From assembly GCA_947095585.1 (NCBI GenBank), contig OX352763.1, positions 14,185,462 through 14,249,461 on the forward strand: a stretch of DNA of 64,000 nucleotides. The letters are read 5' to 3'. The translations under genes were made by a program, and so were the position numbers. The notes beneath the pieces were generated by a model. That model saw only the letters and a list, made by a program, of their open reading frames with translations. It did not search any database and was not told the origin of the DNA. This DNA is from Nephrocerus scutellatus. Taxonomy: Eukaryota > Arthropoda > Insecta > Diptera > Pipunculidae. Below are positions 38,352 through 50,379 of this stretch, piece after piece. How positions within the stretch are numbered: the first letter of the stretch is position 1; the number at the start of each line of letters is the position of its first letter.

Positions 38352-41300
38352 ATGAACGGCCAAATATTTCGTTTGATATCCATTTGCGTAGTAGTCGCAC
38401 TTGCTGTTATCACAGGTAATAATTAAACACGTTTACCTTTACGTATATATACATATATCCTTATATTTAAAAATATAATCAACAATTATAATTTAGAAAT
38501 GAAAAAAATCCCCGCTTTATAGCAAGTGATTCAATCCAATCCCACCACGCAAATGTAGACTATAGTAGTGCAGCTCCCTTCCCCTGATTTAAATCTTATA
38601 GGCATGTGCTCCTGATCATATATATATACGAGTATATAATTATATAATAATACTTTTGTATTATTACCAAATTTAAATATATATATTTAGGATACGAATT
38701 TTCATAGTTGAATAGATCAATAAATTTTTAAAATCAGTTACATTATAATACAGAGAGAAAAAGAAAGAAAAATCAAAGGTCGTAATGAGAGTGTGTGAGC
38801 CCGACATGCCTTATCGTATTGCGGGAAGTCAAGCACCGTAGAAGAGCCGATGACACCACACAACCCAACCATGACATTGATCAACAACACGAACTCCCTC
38901 TTTACGAACTCCAAGCAAGATTTACAGAGCCGCGCAGCTGTAACTGCAGACTATGGAAGATTTCTGTTACAATGCCGAATCTTAATTCATACTCCTTCTG
39001 CAGAGCATTTTCAGAACTTTTAAACCCTTTTCTCACCCCCCTCAACCGAACCGAAATGAACCGAATCAGACCAATAATTATAGTGATAACAATTAATGTA
39101 ATAGAAAGTGTTTAACAAAAAAAACCCACAAAAAACAACCCATTCTCTCCCTCTCTTCAACTCTATTTTGCGCTATATAATCTCTATTTTGCTCTCTGTC
39201 TATCTCTCTCGCTATCCAAATTATTCCTTTTCACAAGAACACAAAAGTGACGCAACGACTGCAAACAATTTAAAAGAACATAACAAACGAACTCACACAC
39301 GCACACATTTTAACAATGACACGTCACACGAGACAGGACACAAACATGAAACGTCAAACGATATGAATATCCTTTCAACTGAAAATGGATGACAAAATTA
39401 ACTCACCAACAACAATTCACTCTCCATCATGCAATCTCTGTCGATTATTATTTTTCCATTATCTATTTCCTCCTACATTTACTTTTATCTTTAGTAAGTG
39501 CTTCCGAAGATGAAGAACGATTGGTCCGAGACCTCTTTAGAGGGTATAACAAACTCATTCGTCCTGTTCAGAATATGACGCAAAAAGTTGGAGTAAGATT
39601 TGGTTTGGCGTTCGTACAGCTAATCAATGTTGTAAGTGTGATTTGAAACATTTAATTTGAATTTCTTGTATTGTATAACATTTATAACAGTTTACACACA
39701 TCATAATACGTAAACAAAAGCGTAAGCGTTTCTTCTCCACTTGTTTCAATTTTTTTTACAAATACAAATTTGTGTATAATTTTTGCAAATATGTATTATG
39801 ATTTTAAATAAATATGAATGTACATAATATTCTATTTACTATACATTATATAGATAGTTGTTCCTTTTTTTCTTTGAAATAATTTACGTTATATATAAAT
39901 AACTAATCTGTTGGCATTCATACTGCAGAATGAGAAAAATCAAATTATGAAATCGAATGTATGGTTGCGTTTGGTTTGGTACGACTACCAGCTGCAATGG
40001 GACGAGGCAGACTATGGTGGAATTGGTGTCCTTCGCTTACCACCGGACAAGGTTTGGAAACCCGATATTGTTCTGTTCAATAAGTGAGTATATTTTTGAA
40101 TGTTTTTAAATACTTTTAATTGGCAAATATGTGTTTTACGGTTTAAAGGTATTTTGACCGAACTCCCCTCACCCCCTGGCCAACATCTACCGCCAGGAAT
40201 GTGGGCGGAGTTTGACGGAAACGCTCCCTCTCGGAGGGGGTGTTATATAGCAAATTGCATTATAGGGTTTACTCGGTTAGGGTTTTCGGTTACTGCAAGC
40301 CCTTATTGAGCAGACCTCAAAAACCGCAATCTTCTTTGGGGGAGACGACCCCTTTAGGTGAGAGAAGCTTCCAAGGGGATTGATGAATGAATGAATGAAT
40401 GATGAATTGAACCCAATTTTTTATAAGATGGAAGGTATTTTTATTACCTTTTATATGATACCAGTTAACACCCTAACATCTATCAAACCACTTAGAAAAA
40501 TGAATTTTTCAAAAAAGAACTCAAAACTTTGGAAACCCCTCTCGGAGAGTGTCCGAAAGACCTAACCCCTTGTACCGTAAAATGTACTTTAGCCTTTTTA
40601 TTTAACTTAACTCGAACGACCTAGAAAGCTGATATTTTGTGAGTGTCTATGTCCCAAAATATCATTTTTTTATATTCGGCGTGTTTTGATGTCCTTTTAA
40701 ACAACCTTTGGCCACCATGTACATTGTTTTGCTCTCATTTATGCGCAGCCCCAGATTTCGTGCCGCCTGCTCGATCTTGATGAAAGCTCTTGGGTTTCTG
40801 CCGGATGTGATTTCTCATTGTTGTACTGCTTTCGCTCCAGGTCTCTTAGCCACCTACTCGCGTTTCGTAGCAGCGATATACTAGGAAAAAAAACTTTGGT
40901 CTGCACTCAGGTGAGTGTACTGGAAAATCTGTCCATACTGGATTCAGACAAAAGCAGCTGGGGTTTCACTATTCACTACCTACTGAATGGAAGTTGTTCC
41001 CTGCAAGACATGGAACTTCCTGAAGTCGAAGTGTGTCTACGCCTAACAAGGAAAATCTCAGCCTATCGAGTTTTCCGGATTTTAAGATGAGTCCTATAAG
41101 GCCCGCCCGTGTCTCGAAATCAAGAAAGGGGATTCTAATCTGGAGTCAGCCGGAAGCAACACTCACTTCCTACTACGTTAAAGCTGCGCCTGCGACAGAT
41201 TGTAGCCCACCAGAGTCCTGAAGTCGTAGTGTCTCTACGCCTAACGAGGAAAATCTCACCCTATCGAGGTTTTCTGAATATAAAGCCCGCCAAAGCCTTG

Positions 41301-44300
41301 AAAATAGCGGACACTAGAGAGATTGGGCTCACCTGATTCTAGCTCCGACCAACGTTGGTTGTCCAATATCCCAAAAATTTTCCGCCATGTTTCCCGCCTG
41401 TGAAGTTCCCTTTATTTCTTTTAGCTGCTGTTGTCGTAGCCGCCGATGTGAACCGTTTCGCTCTGGTCAATTTTGCTGAACACTTTTGCCTGCCAAATTT
41501 GCAAAAATTTGTTCTTATGTTGGCAATAGAAACTGATTTGGCTCCAAATTGCTGTTGAGTCCAGAAGCCATTGTTCTTCTTGACTGCACGGATTCGGAGT
41601 AAGAGATAGGTGATAAAACTCCGAGATGATAAAGACGTTCAAGTTCTGCTTGTACTGCCGGACCTATGGCAATAGGGACTGATCGAGCATTGCGGAAAAA
41701 GGGTTTCGCTTCTGGCTTCGGTATCATGAAAGTTTTGACTTTTATGCAGCATCCGAGATCTTCCGAGAAAACTTCAGGAAAAGCTTTTCTTATTTTGCTT
41801 GTCAAGTTATCGTTGTGACTGATGCTCTGAACTGACACTGTGTTGAGTGGAACTCTCCACAACTTGAAAGCGTTTAACCATGGAATTCCGAGTAGCTTCA
41901 TTTCTCGATTGTCTACATAGAAAACTTCGGGAACTTTATCTCCGGATGCGCTGCCTGCTGGTTTTGAGATACTCTGGAGGGTTGGTTTTCCAAGGCAGCT
42001 CCAGTTTCTTTTCGAGATGATCGTTATGTCAAGTTGTAGCTTTAAGTTCGCGCCGTTGTTCTTTGGTTCAACAAACTTGCGTTGCGCATTGTTGACTTCG
42101 CTGACTTGGTTGACTGCTTCATGGGCATTTTTGTTGGCTCTCTCGACCTGTTGCTTTAGGCAAACGATTCTATCTGCTTCGTTACCCAGACCCTGAAGCG
42201 TAAGGCGCAGCAACTCGCCTTTAGCAATTCATCTTTCTTCATTATGACTAATTCGAGGTTCGTGGATTCTGGAAAGTAATCCACCATTGTAGTTGGCACA
42301 TCGGTATTCTAGTAGACCCTTTTGGTGTAAGTTCAAGTGGCGGCAGTTATTAATTTTATTGGCTTGCACGAGTGTCCCATAGCTGTGTAGATGGCTTAAA
42401 GCGCAAATCTGTTTCTTGCCGCAACTTTGTTATAAAAGAATCAGAGGTCAAAAAATATTACTCTACATCCTTGTTAACATTTTGTAGTAATTATTTGCTA
42501 TTATAAAACAATGATCACTTTATTAATTTTATTTTTGTTTTTCTCTGACTGGGTTCAGTGCTGATGGCAACTACGAAGTGCGATACAAATCCAACGTTCT
42601 CATATATCCAACCGGTGAAGTTCTGTGGGTTCCACCAGCCATCTATCAAAGCTCCTGCACAATTGATGTCACATATTTCCCATTTGATCAGCAAACGTGC
42701 ATCATGAAATTCGGTTCATGGACATTTAACGGAGATCAAGTATCGCTGGCACTGTACAACAATAAGAATTTTGTAGATTTATCCGATTACTGGAAATCTG
42801 GAACATGGGACATTATCGAAGTGCCTGCCTACTTGAATGTCTACGAGGGCGATGGAAATCATCCAACCGAGACAGATATCACATTCTACATAATAATCAG
42901 GAGGAAAACTTTGTTTTACACCGTGAATTTAATCTTGCCAACAGTGTTAATTTCATTCCTGTGCGTTTTGGTTTTCTATCTGCCGGCTGAAGCCGGTGAA
43001 AAGGTAGTATAATTATTGTTTAGTATATTGATATATGTATAGCGTGTAATTCAACTATTTTATTACTTGTATTCAGGTAACTTTGGGCATCAGCATTCTT
43101 CTGTCACTGGTTGTGTTTCTTTTGCTTGTATCGAAAATTCTACCGCCCACATCACTTGTACTACCGCTAATAGCCAAATATTTACTTTTTACATTTATCA
43201 TGAATACTGTCTCAATTTTGGTAACTGTCGTGATAATAAATTGGAATTTCCGAGGACCTCGAACACATCGTATGCCCATGTGGATTCGCAGTGTATTTTT
43301 GCACTATCTGCCGGCAGTGTTGCTGATGAAACGACCCCGTAAAACACGTCTGCGATGGATGATGGAAATGCCCGGTATGAGTATGCCAGCCCATCCTCAT
43401 CCGTCTTACGGATCCCCAACGGAGCTGCCAAAGCATATAAGGTTTTTTAAAGTCTTTTATTGTAATACTACTTTGTAATCATTTTTAAACTGTAGTGCTA
43501 TTGGCGGTAAGCAATCAAAAATGGAAGTAATGGAGCTCTCCGATTTGCACCATCCAAATTGTAAAATAAATCGCAAAATCAGCAGCGGTGCTGATCTTGG
43601 CGTAGGAGATCCTTGTCGTCGAGAAAGTGAATCGTCTGATTCGATACTCTTATCGCCGGAAGCTAGCAAGGCTACTGAGGCTGTAGAATTTATAGCGGAG
43701 CATCTGAGAAATGAAGATCTTTACATACAGGTAAATTTTATTTTTCAGTTATTTACTTACGGTTGATTCTTCTACGAGTTGATGGAGCGGTTATGGATGG
43801 ACGGACAGATTAAAAACTTAAGTGTCATAATCACCGCTGGTCCCTACAACCAGTTTCCGAGAAAAACCTCCCTATCATCGCTCGTGGTAACGCTCGAAGA
43901 TATCGTTGTTTTAAAACCTTCGGAATCCTTTCTCACATTTGGGGCCAACCGTTGCATCCGTTTCGACGAAGTATGCAACTGAGAGATCGATTAAATACAC
44001 GCTTTCCTATGAGACGCGTCCTGGGCAAAGCATGTGACGGAAGCGACGCAAAAAGTTGCCCAACTTTTAACTTTGCTCTTCAGCAAATGCTTTGACAGTT
44101 CTTTCACTGTACGGCGGCAACGTATTCATTGGGTCAACTCCTTGCGTTAAATACGGCAACGTCAACGAATAGATCGCCGCAACGTATGCAACGGATTCTA
44201 GGGAATGTACCCTTTTTGGGAAGTGTCTAATAGGCAAAGCATGTAACGGAAGCGACGCAAAAAGTTACCCAACTTTTAACTTTTCTCTTCGGCAAATGCT

Positions 44301-46654
44301 TTGACAGTTATCTCACAGCAGTTTGAAATATATTTTGGCATTTGTTTTTGTTGCCTGTACGGCGGCAACGTATTCATTGGGACACGTCTTTGCGTTACGT
44401 TACAACGTTTTCATTGGCTCACCTCTTTGCGTTACGTACAGCAACGTCAACGAATAGGTCGCCGCAACGGACTCTATGGGATCTGCCCTTCATGGGAACT
44501 GTCTAAAAGGCAAAGCGACGCAAGCGACCGTTCTCTCACAGCAGTTTCACGTTTATTTTGGCATTCGTTTTCGTTTGCTGAGCAGCGGCACGTGTTCCTT
44601 GGGGCACCTCTGTCCGCTACATACGGCAACGTCAACGAGTACCTCACCGATATGGACGCAACGGATTCTATGGGCTGTGCCCTTAATGGGAAGTGTCCAA
44701 TAGGTAAAGCACGAAACGGAAGCAACGCAAAAGGTTGCCCAACTATTAAATTTGCTCTCTGTCAAATGCTTTGGCAGTTCTTTCACAGCAGTTTGAAGTT
44801 TGGCATTTATTTTTTTTTGTTGCCTGCGCGGCTACAACTTAGCCTCTGCGTTACATACGGCCACGTCAACGAAAACTTCGCCAGAAGGGACGCAACAGAT
44901 TCTATGGGCTGGATCTTTCATGGGAAGCAGTTTAAAGTTTATGTTGGCATTTGCTTTTGTTTGCCTGGGCGGCGGCAACGTGTTCATTGGGTCACCTCTT
45001 TGCGTTACATACGGCAACGAATACGTCGCCGCAACGGACGCAACAAATTGTATGAGAGTGCCCTTTAGATTTAGAAATATGTGGAAGTCATTACCAGCCA
45101 CTGCTTTCTATTCTGGCTTTAGTACTGGACTTATAGAAACCAATTGAAGCACGAACTCGTTTCGATCATTTGAAAACCATAAATAAGTAAGTAGTGATGT
45201 GAAAGTTCTCCCATACCATCTTGATTGTTATGGTTACGTTTCTGGATTTGTCTTTTAGAAAATCCTAAATGTATCTCCGAGTCCGTGCAAGACAGAAGAT
45301 TACACTACTTCGAATTTGTTAAAGGATTAATTTTGAATCTTCTTATCATAATTTTTGCTCTCAATTATTTGCAGCCTAAATTTTTAGCCGTCTGTTCGTC
45401 CTGAATGAAAGCTTGCCCTTGCGTTCACGTAAGCCAGTATCAGGTATTGTAGAGGATAGTGTCTCGTGATGTTACGTATCAGAGCCTTGAGCACTTTCTA
45501 CAGTATTTACCTAAGTTTACGAAGAGGCATTCCAATCATCCAATAATAATCCGAAGATCTTTACTTTACTTTGTAACTACGAGTTCGTTGGTCATTTACA
45601 GATTTTAATTAAAATTCCATAAAAATTTTTTGCGATGACTATTTACACTACACCTTTTCCAATTGTAATTCAGATAGCGTCAACTCCTTTTCAGATAACA
45701 TCAATTTATTGTAATCCAGATTTTTCAACTGCAATTCTGAAAGGATCTATTGCAATTCATTGTGTCTAAAAAAATCTGTTTGTATGTAATGTATGTAGTA
45801 TAAAATAAAGTTAAGTAGGTTTGAAATAATTAATTCGAGCTATTTCAGCAATTCAGTGGGGTTTAGCGATGGAACGAAGGAGAGGTTCGTTCACTGCACC
45901 ATTGTTAAATGTTTGGGTTGCATCATTTATGCAGCAGTGGCAAGAAATGGTTAACCAACTGTCCGATTTGGTGATTGTTACTGACATCGTCATTCAAGGT
46001 TGCAAACAGCGATTAATGGGACAACAAACTTGACTTATCTGAAATAAAGTTGACTATATCAGAATTGCAATGATTTTTTCTGAATTACAACTGGAAAAGG
46101 TGTTGTATATGGACTTATTCGTATGGGGCTTCACTGTCTTCGCTCTTATTTGCCAGCTAAATCTGACTGGTATCGACAAATTAACTTAGAGATGACATAC
46201 TTTGTATACTCCACTCTTATAACGCTTACGCTTTTAAAGCATAGGGTTAGAATTAATCTCTATATCTCTCCCTCTCTGGGATTTGGGTTTTTTATTCCAT
46301 TTGCAAACCATAACCAGAATTTGCAATACCTACCACCCTACGAAAACGGCGAAACCACTGTTACGTTGACAGCGCACCTGTGGTTTTTGGTATGGTTTTG
46401 GGGTAAGCAAAATAACGCGGCATTCGATTTGAGTACGCGGTTGTGCACGCATTCTTTAACAAAATTAATATATTTCATTTTCCCCACAGACTCGTGAAGA
46501 TTGGAAATACGTTGCCATGGTCATCGATCGCCTGCAGCTCTATATATTTTTCATTGTGACCACAGCTGGTACTGTAGGAATTCTAATGGATGCCCCACAT
46601 ATCTTTGAGTATGTCGATCAGGATCGTATTATTGAGATCTACAGAGGAAAATAA
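38352..46654 (+). CDS. nAChRbeta1: Nicotinic acetylcholine receptor beta1 subunit (ARD)
   Basis: Seven coding exons (38352-38415, 39495-39631, 39929-40083, 42559-43003, 43077-43441, 43496-43730, 46490-46654) join in phase to 521 residues, the family's expected length. Residues 1-24 are the signal peptide. The extracellular part has loop D NVWLRLVW (Arg81) and the Cys-loop Cys152-Cys166 around TYFPFDQQT. No adjacent CC pair exists in loop C, so it is a non-alpha subunit. M1 is near 237-262, M2 starts [18 protein letters not shown] at 268, M3 follows, and M4 is near 480-502. The long M3-M4 loop carries [15 protein letters not shown] and [16 protein letters not shown]. The protein forms cation-conducting synaptic acetylcholine receptors with alpha subunits in insect neurons and is a neonicotinoid target. 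Introns hold repeats. AATAAA is at 46678. The short first exon was assigned from its donor, phase and hydrophobic content. Confidence 0.97.
40130..40420. repeat. Dispersed repeat plus ATGA-type microsatellite in intron 3
   Basis: 'agcccttattgagcagacct' followed by 'caaaaaccgcaatctt' and 'cccctttaggtgagag' is shared with 50840-50905. A short (GAAT)n tract follows at 40384-40401. Confidence 0.6.
40690..40810 (-). mobile_element. Non-LTR RT fragment in nAChRbeta1 intron 3
   Basis: The minus strand reads [19 protein letters not shown] followed by MYMVA, a block found after the catalytic FADD box in insect non-LTR reverse transcriptases. A weaker copy of the same block is at 45385-45420. Confidence 0.6.
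41030..41310. repeat. Two diverged direct repeats, about 200 bp apart
   Basis: 'tctacgcctaacaaggaaaa' plus 'tctcagcctatcgag' near 41035 recurs near 41236 as 'tctacgcctaacgaggaaaa' plus 'tctcaccctatcgag'. The origin is unknown; it lies next to the Gypsy fragment. Confidence 0.6.
41515..42213 (-). mobile_element. Ty3/Gypsy-type pol fragment in nAChRbeta1 intron 3
   Basis: An open frame of 232 codons on the minus strand includes the end of a protease-like region ([14 protein letters not shown]), then [15 protein letters not shown] and [20 protein letters not shown], the linker that precedes the reverse transcriptase in Ty3/Gypsy elements. The RT itself is missing. The frame is open but has lost its start and ends abruptly, so it is a remnant. 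It lies antisense to the receptor gene. Confidence 0.8.
44020..45165. repeat. Minisatellite of about 195-275-bp units in the last intron of nAChRbeta1
   Basis: Units share 'ggcaaagcatgtaacgg', 'agcgacgcaaaaagttgccc', 'cggcggcaacgtattcattg', 'tgcgttacatacggcaacg' and 'gccgcaacgga'. 'gcaaagc' anchors lie near 44025, 44234, 44510 and 44704, so unit length varies between 194 and 276 bp, with about five units. The 255-codon plus frame at 44301-45068 arises from the repeat. Confidence 0.8.
45650..46103. mobile_element. Non-autonomous DNA transposon in the last intron of nAChRbeta1
   Basis: Inverted termini 'acaccttttccaattgtaat' (45650) and 'attacaactggaaaaggtgt' (ending 46103) match over about 25 bp with few changes. 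The 454-bp element carries further internal inverted words ('ctgaaataaagttgac') and one 54-codon frame (45870-46034) without recognised motif. Confidence 0.65.
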
Positions 46655-48060
46655 ACTAAACCGGGAATTATTACAAAAATAAAAATGCAATTTAAGCATC
46701 GAAATGGAATTTCATCGGCAATACAATTTGATTGCAAACAAACAACCAAACAACCAATAGGAACCAAACTGAAATTTCGAAATTAAAAATGCTCAATCAC
46801 ATATATAATCACTTAAATTAAAAAAAGCACAAAATTTGATGGAAATCATCGAAAGATCCTTTGGATTCGTATAAAAATACGTTCCTAACATAGTTCTTTA
46901 GGTCATCGGTCTTTATTTAAGATATCTCTTCTACAGATTTTACATTCGTTACAAATCGATAAGGAAACCCGCATTTTCTTGATCTTCCTTAAGTTAAGGG
47001 TAATTATATACAAGTACCAAACAAAATTCATGACTCCACATTATTAATTTTGTGCCAATGTTTACATTAAACAGTTGTGTATCTATTACAAAGCTCATTA
47101 CACACAATAACACAAGCTCATCCCAATTGAATCGAATTTAGTTAAATTTTATACGTTTTTCTGATAAACGCCTAGAAAAATTGCAACAAATTATGTGCCA
47201 AACAGACAAAAAATTTGTAAACTTTTACATTCAGAAATTTATAGCTGTAGCATTAAAATGTTGCCGTTTTCAATTGATTTGAAGATTCTATTTTAATACA
47301 CACATGCTCAATATTGTTGTTTGTAAATATATGTTTTCCTAAAAAAGTAGTATTAGTACATTTACCATTGAAAAAATAACTCAACAAAATAACTATTTGC
47401 AGCTAAGATAAGAAAGTTGTAAAAAACGAAGTTAATTCACATTAGTAATCAATCAATACAAGCTCTAAATTTACATTGAAATTAGAATGTAAAAGAAATT
47501 TTAAATTTATTTAACCCACATGAGTCAATAATTAAAATATAAAGTAAGAAAGTAAAATTGGTGCGGTAAGCTCAACTTCGTAGGGAAAATTTAAATTCAC
47601 GTGGAATCAATTCTAGAAATTAAATGAATGAGAATAAAGGTACAACGCTGACAAAAAATAAAAACTTTACATCTACTAATTTAAATATAATTAAGGAATA
47701 AATTGTTTACTAAAAACTACAAATAAACATAAATGTTTATTTTGCGAAGACTGAAAGTCTAAAAAACGAATTTATAACTGTATGGGAGTGGAACAGTGGG
47801 GAGCAATTATCATTGTCGATTTTAGCGAAAGAACTGTATGGCAATACGAGGAAGCCAAATGGGACAGTTTTAACAACGTCTTTGTAATGTAGTAACTAAC
47901 AAAGGGATGGGAACCCATTGACGGCATTACATATAGTAGAATAGGAGGCTCCATATACGGCGGCATGGCTGGAAGCATTGATAGAGGTGTTTATAATCTA
48001 AAACAGAATAAAGTTAAAAAACCTTAATTAATAATTAAATAAATGTAAAATTACCTTTTG
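46655..48060. other. 3' UTR and downstream region of nAChRbeta1
   Basis: AT-rich sequence with a poly(A) signal 24 bases past the stop and further AATAAA words. No other gene was supported. Confidence 0.45.
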
Positions 48061-48154
48061 GATTAAACTGCTAAATGAAAGGCAGTCAAGTAGGCGCATT
48101 ATGCCTCAGTTAGCGCCTACTTTCGCCGTTTGGTTGATTAGGCATTGGCCCAAG

Positions 48155-48265
48155 GAATGGTGAAGGCGGGGTGCACTATAGACTATAACCTTCCACCTAT
48201 CTGTAGAGTATACATTGGAAATTTCATAAAAATTAGTTGAAAAATGTAGACGCATTTTACACTGC
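48155..48265 (+). repeat. Single unit of the 129-bp minisatellite family
   Basis: 'actataaccttccacctatc', 'catttcataaaaattagttg' and the G-rich hinge match the array at 6545-7200 in the same orientation. Confidence 0.6.
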
Positions 48266-48299
48266 GGCCAACTTGCCAGAGTGAATTTTAAACAAAAGA

Positions 48300-48970
48300 G
48301 CACATTAACTTAAAAGAAAAATGTGAACTTTATTATTATTCCAGCTATTATTCGAAGTCTAAACTGAATCTAGTCTTACAATTCTAATTTCATAATAAAG
48401 AAACCTCGTTTGAACCAAGAATCATGCGTGTGTAACATGGGCAACGCAGGACACAGCTGCAGAGCGCGTGTAAGCTATAATATTATTAATGGATTTAAAT
48501 GGACGGATGGTCCAGATCCGATTCGGGCCACCTGAATAAGCAAATGATTCTGCATCCGGAGCAGAATGTATGACTAAAGTTACCAAACGCAAAAAATCGA
48601 TTAACGTTTTAGACAACAAAGGTGTGCGCAATTTTGATGCACTATATTGCGTATATACGCATATGTACAGCTGCAGTCATAAACTTTGCGTGCAACTGCA
48701 CCGTAATAAAATTTGGAATTTTTATTACTTAAGCATTAGAATATATGTGTTCTGGTTGCTTGGGGATTTGTGGATATATCACTTAGTGACTCATGTAAGC
48801 GAATAGGACTATCGTCACAAGATTCCACCACCAAACGGACGTACGTTCGTACTTCAAACGAAAACGAACGAGCGACAAACAGAACCACAGAACCATGCCG
48901 ACACGAAGTTAATATATAAATATAACGTTTCCATGAACCTGTATTCAGTAGGGTTGGGTTGAAATTTATT
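48300..48970. other. Intergenic DNA with part of the 2.4-kb repeat family
   Basis: 48815-48920 contains 'gattccaccaccaaacg' and 'agaaccatgccgacacgaag' plus 'ttaatatataaat', matching the end of the repeat seen at 2470-2530 and 6310-6380. Otherwise nothing was recognised. Confidence 0.45.
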
Positions 48971-48973
48971 ATT

Positions 48974-49112
48974 AGCTGTGTTGCTTTGGCAAAACCAGCT
49001 TGGCTTACAACAAAAATCGCATAAGCATAAAGCCGAAGTAAGGTAAAACCGATAGCTGTTGCTTTGAGATATTAAAGTAAAACCAGCTTAGCTTTACCAA
49101 AGCAACACAGCT
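48974..49112. mobile_element. Short MITE with inverted termini
   Basis: Left 'agctgtgttgctttgg' (48974) is the exact inverted complement of right 'ccaaagcaacacagct' (ending 49112). A second inner inverted pair ('aaaccagctt') is present. The element is 139 bp and non-coding. Confidence 0.75.
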
Positions 49113-49127
49113 ATTATCAAATACAAA

Positions 49128-49349
49128 ATGGCAAATGGTAATATCATAACCGATGGATTGGTAGAAATGGTTCGGTCTGGGCCGTCGGAAATGGAAATTC
49201 GGAAATCGCCGTCTAGGTCACTGGATCTAACTTCTCTATATTTTTTTGTGTGGGAAAGAATTAAAGAGCTGGTATATTTTACAGAAATAGAAACTGTAGA
49301 ACAGCTAGGAAGGAGGATTGAACATGCTATTCAGACGATTGTAATGTAA
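49128..49349 (+). mobile_element. Mariner-type transposase C-terminus
   Basis: The frame reads LDLTSLYFFVWERIKELVYF and TVEQLGRRIEHAIQTI, corresponding to the third catalytic block and C-terminal helix of an IS630/mariner-type transposase. The expected aspartate of LDFF is replaced by Tyr, so it is inactive. Confidence 0.75.
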
Positions 49350-49475
49350 TGCCTAAAACAAACTTGAAAAGTAAAAATTCATTTTTAAAATTTTAATTTT
49401 AGACCTGCTCCTATTGATCGAATGTACAAACTTTGTGCATTCTTTTGTAGGAAATTGAATAGGCTTAACACTGCA

Positions 49476-50200
49476 TTAGTCAAAAAAATACTTTATTGAT
49501 TTAATATAATTATTTATATAATTATATATTTCGATTAATATTCGACGACAATTTTGTTTAACATTGACTTGTGTCACTCGCACGTTGAGGTCGAACTGTT
49601 GGTGCACACCGTAGTATATTTGAGGGAAGTATAGTTCCTCACCGTTAACATCGTGGATTGTGTTAATCTGAGATGGATGGAGCATTGTAAGTTATTTGGC
49701 GAGCAATATCACCGATTCGTGAGCAAAGTCGGGGTCGGTAGCGCAGCCAAGACTTGATCCCCGACTTGTGTACGAAACCGCTCAGGTAGTTGAATTTGTG
49801 AATAATGTTCTTCTTATTGTGGGTTTGAGGTACTTCTTGAACTCTTTTGTTCACATCGACGGGTTTGTTAATCACCTGGCCGACTATACCATAATTACCG
49901 GCAGGCCGTCTGGCTTCGGGGGATATCGAAATACGTTCGAGCGCGACAGCGTTGGGATTTTATTGGGATCTATTGACTTGCTACAGGTACTATATAAACG
50001 AAATTCCGTTATATTTTCGCCGGGGCATTTAGTCTGAGGAAATGGAATGTTGCGAGCTTTCGCCTTCTTTAAATCTCTCCCAGATAGACCAAACGGATTC
50101 ATTTCGAATAACGTTTTGAAGCGTTCGTCCGTTGCACACCGATGGTTCTGCATCACTTTACTTCAACTGATGTTCATGTCCCTCAGTTAAGAGACAGATG
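49476..50200 (-). mobile_element. Helitron Rep/helicase N-terminal remnant
   Basis: On the minus strand the frame 50156-49884 gives CSKSIDPNKIPTLSRSN followed by YPPKPDGLP. The frame 49875-49663 gives VINKPVDVNKRVQEVP and FVHKSGIKSWLRYRP. This is the order of the N-terminal domain that precedes the Rep nuclease in animal Helitron proteins. About 60 residues between the two blocks are missing and there is a frame break. No Rep HUH motif or helicase motif is visible. Confidence 0.7.
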
Positions 50201-50379
50201 TGTGGGTGCTATCCTCTCTCGATATGTCAATTGGTACAGGTACATGCGCTCGCGGAATCGGTGTCGTTCACTGAGCGTGCGACGGACATTGGGGTATCAG
50301 TGCGTGGCCCATAGCCTCCTCTTTCCAACGATAGACGAGATTTATATTTTCGGTTGGGTCTTTAAAGGGTTGAGTTGAC

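Noticed and set aside
39108..39392. 94-codon plus-strand frame in nAChRbeta1 intron 1
   Set aside because: Composed of simple pyrimidine-rich and CAC-rich sequence, not conserved coding.
43067..43436. Additional open frames on both strands over nAChRbeta1 exon 5
   Set aside because: Shadows of the conserved transmembrane-coding exon in other frames.
44301..45068. 255-codon plus-strand open frame inside the receptor gene
   Set aside because: Generated by the minisatellite in the last intron. Several overlapping frames on both strands are also open, as expected of GC-richer repeats.
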